Translations under genes and position numbers: made by a program
NCBI RefSeq assembly: GCF_937958975.1
Contig: NZ_CALGRE010000055.1
Location: 1-58,988 of the forward strand
Direction of reading: 5' to 3'
DNA: 58,988 nt
Source of the DNA: an uncultured Eubacterium sp.
Lineage (GTDB): Bacteria; Bacillota; Clostridia; Lachnospirales; Lachnospiraceae
Part shown: positions 1-9,086 of the stretch, one piece after another
How the letters are laid out: the number at the start of each line of letters is the position of its first letter
Position numbering within the stretch: the first letter of the stretch is position 1
The notes under the pieces: generated by a model
Databases searched by the model: none
Seen by the model: only the letters and a program-made list of their open reading frames with translations
What the model was told of the DNA's origin: nothing

Positions 1-943
1 AGATTGGAGCACATCCCAAACCAATAAATATCAGTCCGAGTAATGCGCTTATGTTTCCAAACGGTAAAATTAAAAATATAATACCCAATAGGATAAGTCC
101 CTGGCCAAGCCGAATCATTTGGATATCACTTAATTTCATTGTCAAAAATCCGCTGAAAGCCCTGCCTACAGTGATTCCAATAAAAAATAGACTTGCAAAT
201 CCTGCAGCGGTTTCTGCAGATAAGCCCCGGTGGAGTACAAGGAAGCTGCTGGCCCACAATCCGGTGGTCTGTTCGAGAGCACAATAGCAGAAAAATGTTA
301 TCATTATCTCCTTTGCTCCCGTAAGTTTAATAATCTGGCGTAATGAAAGTGGTTTGTTTTGGGAGGTTTCATCTGCCTGATTTGCAACACCTGTTCCTTG
401 TTTTTTCCATAACGGAAGACTAATAATCAATATAAAGGTTAATGTAATTTGAATCATAGCGATATAACGATAGCCCATATTCCAGCTCTGCCCACCGGTC
501 AATGCATATCCCATGATATATGGGCCAAGGGAAGCACCAATGCCCCACATACAGTGAAGCCAGCTCATATGCCTGCTCGCATAGTGGAGTGCGACATAGT
601 TATTCAAAGAAGCATCTACACTTCCGGCTCCAAGTCCATAAGGAATAGCCCACAAGCATAAAATGGCATAGGAGTGGCTGATTGAAAATCCAAGTAGTGC
701 AACAGCAGTCATTAGCACACTGACAGCCGTAACTTTTCCTGTACCAAATTTTTTTGTCAGTCTGTCACTTTGCAGGCTGGAGATAATTGTTCCGATAGCG
801 ATAATTATGGAAATACCGCCCGCATAGGAAACGGGAACGGAGAACTCCTGATACATTGCCGGCCATGCTGACCCCAGTAGAGAGTCTGGAAGTCCCAGGC
901 TGATAAAAGCAAGATAAATGATAATTAACAATAATTGAAACAT
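1..943 (-). CDS. MFS transporter, truncated at the window edge
   Basis: The reading frame starts at an ATG (943-941) behind a GGAGG ribosome binding site and runs off the left edge without a stop, leaving 314 visible residues of a family that usually has about 390-400. The protein opens with a hydrophobic helix and LGLPDSLLGSAWP, then shows the cytoplasmic loop SDRLTKKFGTGKVT and the helix GLGAGSVDASLN, all typical of major facilitator superfamily permeases. About nine membrane segments are visible. The substrate cannot be inferred; sugar or drug transport are both possible. It has its own promoter and does not belong to the glycan operon that ends 137 bp upstream of its start codon. Confidence 0.85.
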   Translation of the reverse strand, partial: MFQLLLIIIYLAFISLGLPDSLLGSAWPAMYQEFSVPVSYAGGISIIIAIGTIISSLQSDRLTKKFGTGKVTAVSVLMTAVALLGFSISHSYAILCLWAIPYGLGAGSVDASLNNYVALHYASRHMSWLHCMWGIGASLGPYIMGYALTGGQSWNMGYRYIAMIQITLTFILIISLPLWKKQGTGVANQADETSQNKPLSLRQIIKLTGAKEIMITFFCYCALEQTTGLWASSFLVLHRGLSAETAAGFASLFFIGITVGRAFSGFLTMKLSDIQMIRLGQGLILLGIIFLILPFGNISALLGLIFIGLGCAPI

Positions 944-976
944 TTTATTGTCCTCCTGTGTTTTTTCTTCATCCCA

Positions 977-1005
977 ATAATACCGTCAAATGTAGTTTGA
1001 TACAA
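977..1005 (-). promoter_or_regulatory. Promoter of the MFS gene
   Basis: On the minus strand TTGTAT (1005-1000) and TATTAT (982-977) are separated by 17 nt, about 34 nt ahead of the start codon. This is a good sigma-A type match seen by eye; the start site is inferred. Confidence 0.5.
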
Positions 1006-1031
1006 TATAATTTCAGATGGATAATATAAAA

Positions 1032-1059
1032 AATGCTCCTGAAATCAATCAGAAGCATT
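1032..1059 (-). terminator. Terminator of the glycan operon
   Basis: Read on the minus strand, an 11-bp stem AATGCTTCTGA / TCAGGAGCATT with one mismatch and a 6-nt loop is followed by a run of T. It lies 20 nt after the stop codon of the UPF0104-like gene and closes the five-gene minus-strand operon. Confidence 0.75.
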
Positions 1060-1079
1060 GTATTTAAAAAAATTTTATT

Positions 1080-2027
1080 TTAATGACTCAATTTCTTTTC
1101 CCGAAGAACCATTATTTTATTAATGATAAAAGCAAAAAAGATTAGAATCAATTCTGCAATAGTAGCCCAGAGCCGGGAGATAATAGAGACAATTACCACA
1201 TATTCATTTGGCATAATTAATGCAAGTCCCACAGCAATAATACCTTCTCTGACCCCAAGTCCTGATGGAGTAAAAATTGCCAGTATACCAATGATTGCAG
1301 CCAGACCGTAAATTCCACCGCAATACAATGCCTGTGAGATAGGAACGGGATAAATAGACGCTACAAGCATATAAAATCCGATTCCGACAATAAGCCAGTT
1401 TCCAATAAACATCACTACAATTTTTATCATATCGAGATAATTCATTGGGATTTCCATATCATCTTTCTTCATAACTTTGCCGACAATGCGTAATCCCCAG
1501 TTGATAATTTTAGGATTAATGCAGATAAAGAAAACGATAATCAGTATAATTGTCATAAACTGATATTTGTTTAATAAATCATTCGGAAAGAAGAAAAGCG
1601 ATAAAAGGAATAAAAAGGCTGCACCTAAAAGTGTACATACATTTTCCAAGAGAAAACATACAGTAACTTTACGCATTTTTACGCCCTGCTTTTCATATGC
1701 GGGAATCCTTGCTGCGAGCATGAAAACCTTTCCGGGAATATATTTTCCAAGTATGGAATAGAGATAACAAATAATGGCATCCTTAAATTTGATAGAAGCA
1801 TTATTCTTGTAAGTAATATAATGCCATAAAGATGCAAGTGTTATCTTATAAATAAAATAAAATAGCATGGATAGAACAAATATTTTCCAATCCATTTTGA
1901 AATCAAGACTTCTGATATCATCTATATTATCTATAAAGTATTTTGCAAGAAATATTGCAACAAGAATAAGAAAGATAGCTTTACATATTTTCATTGCAGA
2001 CTGTTTATTTATTTTTATAGATTTCAT
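1080..2027 (-). CDS. UPF0104 / LPG-synthase-TM-like membrane protein
   Basis: This 315-residue protein is almost entirely hydrophobic, with about eight membrane segments. Near residues 253-262 it has PSGLGVREG, the signature of the lysylphosphatidylglycerol synthase transmembrane family (PF03706, UPF0104), which includes AglD-like proteins. Family members work with lipid-linked sugars or phospholipids, often as presumed flippases or transferases. It is the last gene of a minus-strand operon with ugd and two glycosyltransferase-type genes, so a role in building or moving a surface glycan or glycolipid is likely. The start ATG at 2027 has an AGGAG site and lies 11 bp after the preceding gene. 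No soluble synthase domain is attached, so it is not a complete MprF. Confidence 0.8.
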   Translation of the reverse strand: MKSIKINKQSAMKICKAIFLILVAIFLAKYFIDNIDDIRSLDFKMDWKIFVLSMLFYFIYKITLASLWHYITYKNNASIKFKDAIICYLYSILGKYIPGKVFMLAARIPAYEKQGVKMRKVTVCFLLENVCTLLGAAFLFLLSLFFFPNDLLNKYQFMTIILIIVFFICINPKIINWGLRIVGKVMKKDDMEIPMNYLDMIKIVVMFIGNWLIVGIGFYMLVASIYPVPISQALYCGGIYGLAAIIGILAIFTPSGLGVREGIIAVGLALIMPNEYVVIVSIISRLWATIAELILIFFAFIINKIMVLREKKLSH

Positions 2028-2038
2028 TGGTTATACTC

Positions 2039-4357
2039 CTAAAAACTTAACAATACGCGGATAAAGCACATATAATAATAAATTATTTTTGTTGGTATTT
2101 TTGCCAGCTTGTCATAGTGTTCTTCCGAGAATTTTTTGTTGTGTTCTGCCAGTTTCAGCGCTAATTTGTGATTCCATTTGCATTTATCACTCGTATCCAT
2201 TTTAATCTTTGTGTGTTTAGACTTAGCACTTGCCAGATTAAATTTAAATACGAGAGCACGCTTCTGACTTCTAACCATATCCCTGTCACTGATATGTGTT
2301 GCCATAATATCTCCATCTGAGATTGCCTGATTTATCATATCATAAGCTTTTTGTGAGCGGATAACACAGCTTGTGTGTTTAATAGGATTTCCCTTCATTT
2401 CTTTTAACCAGATATCACCAAAACTAATGTCGCTGCATGCAGCATAATGGTCCTGACAGGACATACAACTGTCTTTTTCAAAGAAATATGCATTTTTGTA
2501 TGCACAGATTGTTTTGGAGTAAGAAAATTCTTTTGCACTGTCATCATCATAAATCACGCTGGATGTACCGCGCCAATGACCTCGTCTATAGTACAGTCTT
2601 TTTGCATTTTCGCCTGTAATACCGGATTTCTCCATAGAAAGAGTAGTCGCCTTTGGAGAGTGATTTCCGCTACAATATAAACCAAGTTTTAAAACAACTT
2701 TATTCTTTAATTCTTCATCTCTGGAAAAAATAGCGTCTAATCCGCGAAGCATACATGGTGTCATTACGACAGCAACTTTTCCGTCAAAGTTTTTAATAAC
2801 ATCAATATGTTTGAGTAAAGGAATGTTCATGTAGACACTCGAAGAAGCATCACATATCTCTTCCTTTGTAGTTGCGACGTATGTTTTATAAGTAAGCTCA
2901 CCATTTTCAAAAGCTGTTTTTGTTACCCACGCACCGTCAATTTCTCTGTTTTTTAACATATTACATAGAAGGGCAGTAACCATACCTCCCGAGGCAGCGT
3001 TTGCCCGAATAGCTTCGTCAGTTGCGTAGCCTTTTTTGCAGCCTATATGAGAGCCAATGTATTTGTCCGGGTTTTTCAAATCCAAAAGTTTAGATTTCTT
3101 ATATGGTTTTTCAATGATTTCATCAATAATTTCACTGATATATTTAATGTTATTTTTAGAACTTTCCAGGACTTTATCAAGGTTTTTATCTAATTTTGCA
3201 CGGATATCTTTTTCATTTGAAATAAAATTCCGGAAACTTTCTTTTAATTCAGAGAGTTCTAGTTTTGAAAAGTCAATTGCATACTGACCTAGTTCAAACA
3301 TATCAAGGACTTCCTGATATTTATGACTCCAACCAATCAGTAAAACCGGAACTTTCTGCTCAAGAGAACCAATCATCGCATGAAATCTTGAAGCGACAAG
3401 ATATCGGCATTTACCGATATACGCTCTAATTTCTTCGGCATCCATTTCTTTATGATACCAGCGCACTTTGGTTTTATCGGCAATATCATTGTAGATAGCA
3501 TCACCAACCAAAAGGTCGTTATTTCTTGATTTCTCACTGTTAATTCTAGCGGCATTTGCTATCAAGATAACATGATAACCGCTCTCGTTAAGATAATTTA
3601 CGAAAGAAACCATAGTATCCTTGTATGCAATTCCCATCTTGGCACATTTTTTTTCTACAACAGAGCTAATGGAAAGACCAACTACATTCTCATTATAGAA
3701 ACTGTCTTCCCCGCAGATTTTGTTGATTTCTGCATTCCAATACTCACTGTCTTCCATAGAAAAAGCGCCGTCAGCACAGAGCTTTACATTGTCTTTTATA
3801 CCAATGCCCATAAGATTATCATATGTTCCCTGACCTCTGGCACAAATAAGTTTCAGTTTTGGAAGAATCCATTTTGCAAGAAACCTGTTATATGGGTTTT
3901 TAAATGTTCCGAGAGCCTGGGAGTATTTGACAACCGGAGTTCCCACAAGCAGAGGAACAGCCGCACATACAAATGCGTAAGTATTCATTACGAATCCACG
4001 GCTGTCCACAAAAGAGATGCCGGCTTCGTCAACTACCAGGTCAGTATTTAGATAAGTTTTAATAATTTTGTTTTTGGCAATTAACTTTTTAATTGGTGGA
4101 CACCACTTAAAAAGTTTGTATAGCACTGCAAGAGGAAAAGCAATAAATAATAGCTGTTCCGGTTTTGTGCTTGTAATATTTATAAAATCAAAAGGTAACT
4201 GTTTTTTATCTTCTCCGGGATAAACAGACATAAGATTGATATTCAGTCTGTCACCATAAATATTGTGCAGCTGTTTGATTGAGCTTTGAAGCATAGCAGC
4301 CGCTCCTTTATTACCACTGTATGATGCTGCGGTAATTCCAATAAAAACATCTCTCAT
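2039..4357 (-). CDS. Polysaccharide pyruvyltransferase fused to FrhB-like (F420 hydrogenase beta-type) domain
   Basis: This 772-residue protein joins two families usually coded by separate genes. Residues about 13-365 are a polysaccharide pyruvyltransferase domain (PF04230): a GNKGAAAML start and SRFHAMIGSLEQKVPVLLIG near 323-342. Such enzymes put ketal pyruvate on surface sugars. Residues about 430-770 match the coenzyme F420 hydrogenase/dehydrogenase beta-subunit family, with ASGGM (455-459), PC (534-535), YC (561-562), CMSC (631-634), C641 and GDIW (647-650). The ferredoxin-like cluster region that commonly precedes this domain is missing. The start codon lies directly against the stop of the upstream GT2 gene, which implies coupled translation. 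The fused domain may supply redox tailoring of the sugar; that is inference. Confidence 0.85.
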   Translation of the reverse strand: MRDVFIGITAASYSGNKGAAAMLQSSIKQLHNIYGDRLNINLMSVYPGEDKKQLPFDFINITSTKPEQLLFIAFPLAVLYKLFKWCPPIKKLIAKNKIIKTYLNTDLVVDEAGISFVDSRGFVMNTYAFVCAAVPLLVGTPVVKYSQALGTFKNPYNRFLAKWILPKLKLICARGQGTYDNLMGIGIKDNVKLCADGAFSMEDSEYWNAEINKICGEDSFYNENVVGLSISSVVEKKCAKMGIAYKDTMVSFVNYLNESGYHVILIANAARINSEKSRNNDLLVGDAIYNDIADKTKVRWYHKEMDAEEIRAYIGKCRYLVASRFHAMIGSLEQKVPVLLIGWSHKYQEVLDMFELGQYAIDFSKLELSELKESFRNFISNEKDIRAKLDKNLDKVLESSKNNIKYISEIIDEIIEKPYKKSKLLDLKNPDKYIGSHIGCKKGYATDEAIRANAASGGMVTALLCNMLKNREIDGAWVTKTAFENGELTYKTYVATTKEEICDASSSVYMNIPLLKHIDVIKNFDGKVAVVMTPCMLRGLDAIFSRDEELKNKVVLKLGLYCSGNHSPKATTLSMEKSGITGENAKRLYYRRGHWRGTSSVIYDDDSAKEFSYSKTICAYKNAYFFEKDSCMSCQDHYAACSDISFGDIWLKEMKGNPIKHTSCVIRSQKAYDMINQAISDGDIMATHISDRDMVRSQKRALVFKFNLASAKSKHTKIKMDTSDKCKWNHKLALKLAEHNKKFSEEHYDKLAKIPTKIIYYYMCFIRVLLSF

Positions 4358-5323
4358 TTATTCCTGCTCCTGTTTTTTCTTTTCAGAATCGTAATCTAAT
4401 TTTCTGACATGATATTGTACGTCTTCCAGAATTTTACGATTAGCGGCAATATTGTCAGCCTGGAGTGCAATAATAAATGTCTGTACTCCCATGAGTATAA
4501 ATGTGCTTGCTAAAATAAGTGATTGTATATGTCCGCTTCCGCTGCCCATAAACATGTAGACTAAAAATCGTATTCCGATACCAAATCCAAGCAGGAATAA
4601 AATACCACCAATTATACCAAAGAACTTTAATGGTTTATACATCATAAACGAACGAATGATTGTCACCATGGAACGTTTTACATATCCGAACATACTGCTG
4701 AACAGTCTCGATTTTCTAAGCTCAGGATTTGTCCGAATCGGAACAGAAGCCATAGCCATCTTAGTTCTTCCTGCCTGAACAATCGTTTCCAGAGTATAAG
4801 TATATTCGTTGACTACGTTTAGTCTCATGGCGGCTTCACGGCTATATGCCCTAAATCCACTTGGAGCATCCGGAATATCTGATTTGGAAGCAACTCTTAC
4901 AGTCCAACTTCCAAGATGTTGTAATTTTTTCTTTAAAGGTGAAAAATGTTCCGTATCATCAATTGGTCTTTCACCAATAACAATATCCGCTTTTTCATCC
5001 AAGATAGGACGGACAAGTTTCTCAATATCCTCGCCACAATACTGATTGTCAGCATCGGTATTTACAATGATGTCTGCACCATTTCTGAGACATGCATCAA
5101 GACCGGCCATAAAACCTTTGGCAAGTCCCTTATTCTGTTTGAAATTAACAACATAATGAACTCCCCAGTTTCTGGCAACCTCCACAGTATTGTCAGCACT
5201 TCCGTCATTGATAATCAAGTATTCGATTTCGTCTATTCCGTCAATATGTTTTGGCAAATCATTTAAAGCGATTTCCAATGTTTCAGCCTCGTTATAGCAA
5301 GGCACCTGAATTATAAGCTTCAT
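4358..5323 (-). CDS. Glycosyltransferase family 2, dolichol-phosphate-mannose-synthase type
   Basis: This 321-residue protein has a GT-A fold N-terminal part with VPCYNEAETLE (7-17), NDGSADNT (39-46) and the metal-binding DAD (90-92), then SGFRAYSREA. Two membrane helices follow near residues 235-260 and 268-292. This is the layout of polyprenyl-phosphate glycosyltransferases, which load a sugar on a lipid carrier at the inner face of the membrane for use by GT39-type enzymes. Its upstream neighbour is just such a candidate GT39-type protein, so the two probably act in sequence. It sits 10 bp after that gene and abuts the fused pyruvyltransferase gene. Confidence 0.9.
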   Translation of the reverse strand: MKLIIQVPCYNEAETLEIALNDLPKHIDGIDEIEYLIINDGSADNTVEVARNWGVHYVVNFKQNKGLAKGFMAGLDACLRNGADIIVNTDADNQYCGEDIEKLVRPILDEKADIVIGERPIDDTEHFSPLKKKLQHLGSWTVRVASKSDIPDAPSGFRAYSREAAMRLNVVNEYTYTLETIVQAGRTKMAMASVPIRTNPELRKSRLFSSMFGYVKRSMVTIIRSFMMYKPLKFFGIIGGILFLLGFGIGIRFLVYMFMGSGSGHIQSLILASTFILMGVQTFIIALQADNIAANRKILEDVQYHVRKLDYDSEKKKQEQE

Positions 5324-5333
5324 TTCTCTCTCC

Positions 5334-7247
5334 TTATTTATTATTGTATATTTGAAGGCTGTAGCCTTTTTCCCGCAGTGAGTTGGCTAAATCATCTCCT
5401 TTAATGATGATAACGTCACGCTTCGCTTTTTCATAATTAAAGTCATCTAATGTAAAATAATTGTCGTTTCCATATATTTTAGAGCATTCTTCAATGGCTT
5501 CATTTATCAGGGTTTTCTTACAAATCACAAAGAAACTATCATTTTTGCTGTCCTTGATATATTTATAACTGCTGACATCAAAGCCGGGAAGTCCGAACTG
5601 ATATGATTTGAGTAAATATGCATTTCGGGCAAAAAATACAGTATGGTATTGTTCTGATATTTCATCAAGTCCTTTAAGACCATTAAAGTAATTAATTACA
5701 TTTTTTGATTTTTTTACGGCAACATCATCTCTTCCGTTTCGCACATAACCAAATACATGATTAAAGTTAATTACAGATAGTGTAAAAGTTAATATGCACG
5801 CAGAGTAAATGATTTCTTTTTTCTTTATACTGGTTAAAACTAAAATGATAACGAAAGCAATCAAAGCGGCAATACCGGCTTTAAAAAGCGCATCGGTTAA
5901 ATCAGGAAAAGCAGCATTTGTTTTTCCCTTTATAATTTTCAAAAATCCTGTCAGCGATAAAAAGTATCTGGCATTGGTCTTTGGCACATTCGTAAGGCTT
6001 GGGCTTACTTTAGTGATAAATAATGCAAAAACAGCAACGTATGTTACCAGCGCAAGTATTTTTGACTTCCATTTTATAATTAAATTATTTTTATATACAA
6101 GAGCATATAATGCCATGAGGCATATCGGGGCAACAGCGCCCACAGTATATCGTCCATAAATCATACGGTCAGCTCTGTTGAGTTCCACACCAATCATTAA
6201 ATCGTATATATGTGGGAAAAAGAAGAGCGCACCCATTGCAAAAGTTCCAAGGAGGCAGAGCAGTGAAAAAACAGCAAAGATATTTTCCTGGTCTGTTCCC
6301 TGACGTTTTTTTATATTTACAAAGATGATTATCACGGTGGCAAATGTTCCAATAATCACTAATCCCATTGAGGAGGCAAATAGGTTGAAAAGCCATCCAA
6401 TACATAATTTTAATTCAATAATAAAACCTTGTGGGGTGAATATTTTCATGAAAGCATCAAAATCAAAGCTTTCCATGCTGGCATGACGGGTTCCATACTC
6501 TCCATAAACACCACTCTTAATATAGGAGGAAAGCATTTTGTCTATCACAAGCATAACTAGTGTTGTCGGTAAATAAACAATATAATTAGCTATATGCTTT
6601 CTATATACGATGGACATAAAAAGAAGTGTCATAAATGTGGCAATAATCAATACGATACCTCGAGAGTGAGACATGTAAGCGTATACAGAAACAATTGCCA
6701 ATATGAGAGATAAAACATTTCGTTTTATTTTATTTTCAGTTTTGGTACATGTTGATAATTCTAATAAAATTAAAACAATTAACCAGGGAAGAAAAATAAG
6801 CATCATATCACTTCTTGCATAGAGAGAATAGAGCCACAAAGATGATATTCCGCCGGAAGCGACTGCCAGAAGGAGTGCCTTTTTCCATGATTCAATTTTT
6901 AAGTGCTTTCTACAAATATGATAAGCAATTACAGGAATAAAACTAATAATCAGCATGTGAAGCGCCATAATAGTTTTATACATCATAAAAGGATTGTTTC
7001 TAAAAATCAGATATATAGGCAAATATAGAGCGGATACACCATATTTATAATAAAAACCGCCCATACTCTGAACACAAAGACTCCAATCGTCACCGGCTAG
7101 AAATGCCGTATTCGCAACTGTACCCACCTCGTCAAGTACAAGTGGAATTGACAGGTGGATACCATAATAAACAGAAATTGCAGCAAAAATAATATAAAGT
7201 AATAACTTGATTTTCGTATCACTAGGCTTACATAAATTTTTCAACAT
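5334..7247 (-). CDS. Multipass membrane protein, GT39-like glycosyltransferase
   Basis: The protein has 637 residues from the chosen ATG (7247-7245), which has AGGTG five bases ahead. A TTG four codons upstream is in frame but overlaps that ribosome binding site, so I do not use it. About twelve membrane segments are visible. The first outside loop carries DEVGT (residues 39-43), the acidic pair typical of GT-C enzymes such as the ArnT/PMT group (GT39). A soluble tail of about 120 residues follows the last helix. It would take a sugar from a polyprenyl-phosphate donor, probably made by the next gene, and place it on an exported acceptor. Sequence identity to named GT39 proteins cannot be judged here, so the family call is moderate. 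Confidence 0.65.
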   Translation of the reverse strand: MLKNLCKPSDTKIKLLLYIIFAAISVYYGIHLSIPLVLDEVGTVANTAFLAGDDWSLCVQSMGGFYYKYGVSALYLPIYLIFRNNPFMMYKTIMALHMLIISFIPVIAYHICRKHLKIESWKKALLLAVASGGISSLWLYSLYARSDMMLIFLPWLIVLILLELSTCTKTENKIKRNVLSLILAIVSVYAYMSHSRGIVLIIATFMTLLFMSIVYRKHIANYIVYLPTTLVMLVIDKMLSSYIKSGVYGEYGTRHASMESFDFDAFMKIFTPQGFIIELKLCIGWLFNLFASSMGLVIIGTFATVIIIFVNIKKRQGTDQENIFAVFSLLCLLGTFAMGALFFFPHIYDLMIGVELNRADRMIYGRYTVGAVAPICLMALYALVYKNNLIIKWKSKILALVTYVAVFALFITKVSPSLTNVPKTNARYFLSLTGFLKIIKGKTNAAFPDLTDALFKAGIAALIAFVIILVLTSIKKKEIIYSACILTFTLSVINFNHVFGYVRNGRDDVAVKKSKNVINYFNGLKGLDEISEQYHTVFFARNAYLLKSYQFGLPGFDVSSYKYIKDSKNDSFFVICKKTLINEAIEECSKIYGNDNYFTLDDFNYEKAKRDVIIIKGDDLANSLREKGYSLQIYNNK

Positions 7248-7264
7248 ATTACACCTCAAAGAAA

Positions 7265-8464
7265 TTAGTCGCGGAAATAGATGTCAGTTGTATATACTTT
7301 ATCCATGACATCTTCTAAGTCAGCATTGTACCTGTTTGCAATAATAACGTCACAGGTATTTTTAAATTCTTTCATATCATTAATAACAGGAATGTTATTG
7401 TAATGGTCTTCTTTAATAATAGGCTCAAATATTACAATCTTTATACCTTTATCAGATAATTTCTTCATAATATCCCAAACGGCAGATTCTCTGAAGTTAT
7501 CAGAATTGGCTTTCATTGTAAGTCTGTAAACACCAACGACCTGAGGATTAAATGAAGCTACTTTGTTGACAATATAATTTTTTCTTGTAATATTGCTGTT
7601 AACGATAGCTTCGATAATATCGTTTGGTACATGTTTATCCGTATAGTTTGCTAATAACTGTTTCGTATCTTTTGGCAGGCAGTAACCGCCATATCCGAGA
7701 GAAGGATTGTTATAATGATTTCCGATTCTCGGGTCCAGGCACACACCGGTAATAATCTGTTCGGAGTTTAAACCGTTTTCCTGGCAATAAGTGTCTAATT
7801 CATTAAAATAGGAAACGCGGAGTGCCAAGTAAGTATTAGAAAATAACTTGACAGCCTCAGCTTCAGTATATTCAATTACAAGCGAGGTAATATCTTCTTT
7901 GATAGCCCCCTCTTTTAATAGAGAAATGAAAGTGTTTGCTCTTTCTACGAGATATTCGTCCGAGAAGTCTGTTCCCACGACAATACGGGAAGGGTAGAGA
8001 TTATCATATAAAGCTTTTCCTTCACGCAAAAATTCAGGTGAGAAAAGTATATTTTTCAGATTATACTTATCACGGATTTTTTTGGTATAACCTACAGGAA
8101 TTGTAGATTTTATAATAATAGTCGCATCTACACCCAAATCAATAATTTGTTCAATCACACATTCGATAGAAGAAGTATCAAAGTGATTGGTTTCCGTATC
8201 ATAATTGGTAGGTGTAGAGATGATAATAAAATCAGCATTTGAAAATGCCTCTTTATAATCTGTTGTACCCTTGAGATTTAATTCTTTATTTTTTAAATAA
8301 TCAATAATATAATCATCTGTTAACGGTGAGATTTTATTGTTGATTAAATCAATCTTTTCCTTATTAATATCAAATGCTACGACTTCGTTGTTTAATGATA
8401 ATAAAATTGCGTTAGATAATCCAACATAGCCTGTGCCGGCAACGGCAATTTTTATTTGGTTCAT
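7265..8464 (-). CDS. ugd: UDP-glucose 6-dehydrogenase
   Basis: This enzyme oxidises UDP-glucose to UDP-glucuronate with two NAD+. The 399-residue protein has the Rossmann motif GTGYVG (10-15), STIPVGYT, FSPEFLREG, and the catalytic cysteine loop GYGGYCLPKD with Cys262. The ATG at 8464 has a strong GGAGG site seven bases ahead; an in-frame ATG 16 codons upstream has none. It is the first gene of the minus-strand glycan operon and probably supplies UDP-glucuronate or a derived sugar to the downstream transferases. Confidence 0.93.
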   Translation of the reverse strand: MNQIKIAVAGTGYVGLSNAILLSLNNEVVAFDINKEKIDLINNKISPLTDDYIIDYLKNKELNLKGTTDYKEAFSNADFIIISTPTNYDTETNHFDTSSIECVIEQIIDLGVDATIIIKSTIPVGYTKKIRDKYNLKNILFSPEFLREGKALYDNLYPSRIVVGTDFSDEYLVERANTFISLLKEGAIKEDITSLVIEYTEAEAVKLFSNTYLALRVSYFNELDTYCQENGLNSEQIITGVCLDPRIGNHYNNPSLGYGGYCLPKDTKQLLANYTDKHVPNDIIEAIVNSNITRKNYIVNKVASFNPQVVGVYRLTMKANSDNFRESAVWDIMKKLSDKGIKIVIFEPIIKEDHYNNIPVINDMKEFKNTCDVIIANRYNADLEDVMDKVYTTDIYFRD

Positions 8465-8556
8465 ATTCTGCCTCCTAATGCTTCTAATAGAAGTATTTGT
8501 TTTTTTTTCCAAAATATTAAAAAAAATGTAATATTTATAAATGCATAGATAGAATT

Positions 8557-8585
8557 AATATAATACTAGGCACGAAAAATGTCAA
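8557..8585 (-). promoter_or_regulatory. Promoter of the ugd glycan operon
   Basis: On the minus strand TTGACA (8585-8580) and TATATT (8562-8557) are 17 nt apart: a perfect -35 and a near-consensus -10. The predicted leader is about 85 nt, with a small CTTCTA/TAGAAG hairpin close to the ribosome binding site. It is divergent from the gatCAB promoter. Confidence 0.7.
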
Positions 8586-8640
8586 CGAAACAAATTTGAT
8601 ATAAATGTGATGAAAAAAATAAAAGAAATTTCTGAATGAA

Positions 8641-8669
8641 TTGATTTTTAATGGGATATTTTGTAAGAT
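8641..8669 (+). promoter_or_regulatory. Candidate promoter of gatCAB
   Basis: TTGATT (8641-8646) and TAAGAT (8664-8669) are separated by 17 nt. Downstream, ATTAAGT and ACTTAAT form a short inverted repeat at about 8673-8710 ahead of the gatC ribosome binding site. The -10 match is only moderate. Confidence 0.4.
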
Positions 8670-8725
8670 ATAGATTAAGTGTGAGATTATGTCTAAAACA
8701 GACTTAATTATAGAAGGAGGTCATT

Positions 8726-9019
8726 ATGGCTAACGTTATTTCGGATGAAACAATTGAATATGTTGGGATTCTTGCAAAATTAGAATTGTCTGACGAAGAA
8801 AAAGAAAAAGCAAAACAGGATATGGGAAAAATGCTTGATTATATTGATAAACTAAATGAGTTAGATACAAGCGAAGTAGAACCTATGAGCCATGTTTTTC
8901 CGGTAAACAATGTTTTCCGGGAGGATATTGTGACAAATGGGGACGATAGAGAAAACATATTAAAAAACGCTCCGGAAGAAAGAGAGGGAGCATTCGTAGT
9001 GCCAAAAACATTTGACTAA
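8726..9019 (+). CDS. gatC: Asp-tRNA(Asn)/Glu-tRNA(Gln) amidotransferase subunit C
   Basis: The 97-residue protein matches the GatC family in length and motifs: an N-terminal helix with YVGILAKLELSDEEKEK, then LDYIDKLNELDTSEVEPMSHVFP and a C-terminal REGAFVVPKTFD. GatC is the small structural subunit that clamps GatA and GatB together in the amidotransferase that turns Glu-tRNA(Gln) into Gln-tRNA(Gln). The ATG follows a GGAGG site. It is the first gene of gatC-gatA-gatB. A short inverted repeat of AATAAATAT type lies in the 67-bp gap before gatA. Confidence 0.93.
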   Translation: MANVISDETIEYVGILAKLELSDEEKEKAKQDMGKMLDYIDKLNELDTSEVEPMSHVFPVNNVFREDIVTNGDDRENILKNAPEEREGAFVVPKTFD

Positions 9020-9086
9020 TAAAATTAGATATGTTGAATAAATATCGAAAATATTTATTTTCGTAGATTTAGAAAGGAAATTTGAG

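Noticed and set aside
3572..4051. Antisense frame of 159 codons within the pyruvyltransferase gene
   Set aside because: It lies opposite a well-supported gene, lacks a ribosome binding site, and has no recognisable domain.
8465..8512. 16-residue N-terminal extension of Ugd
   Set aside because: The ATG at 8464 has a strong GGAGG site and begins directly before the Rossmann motif, as in the family.
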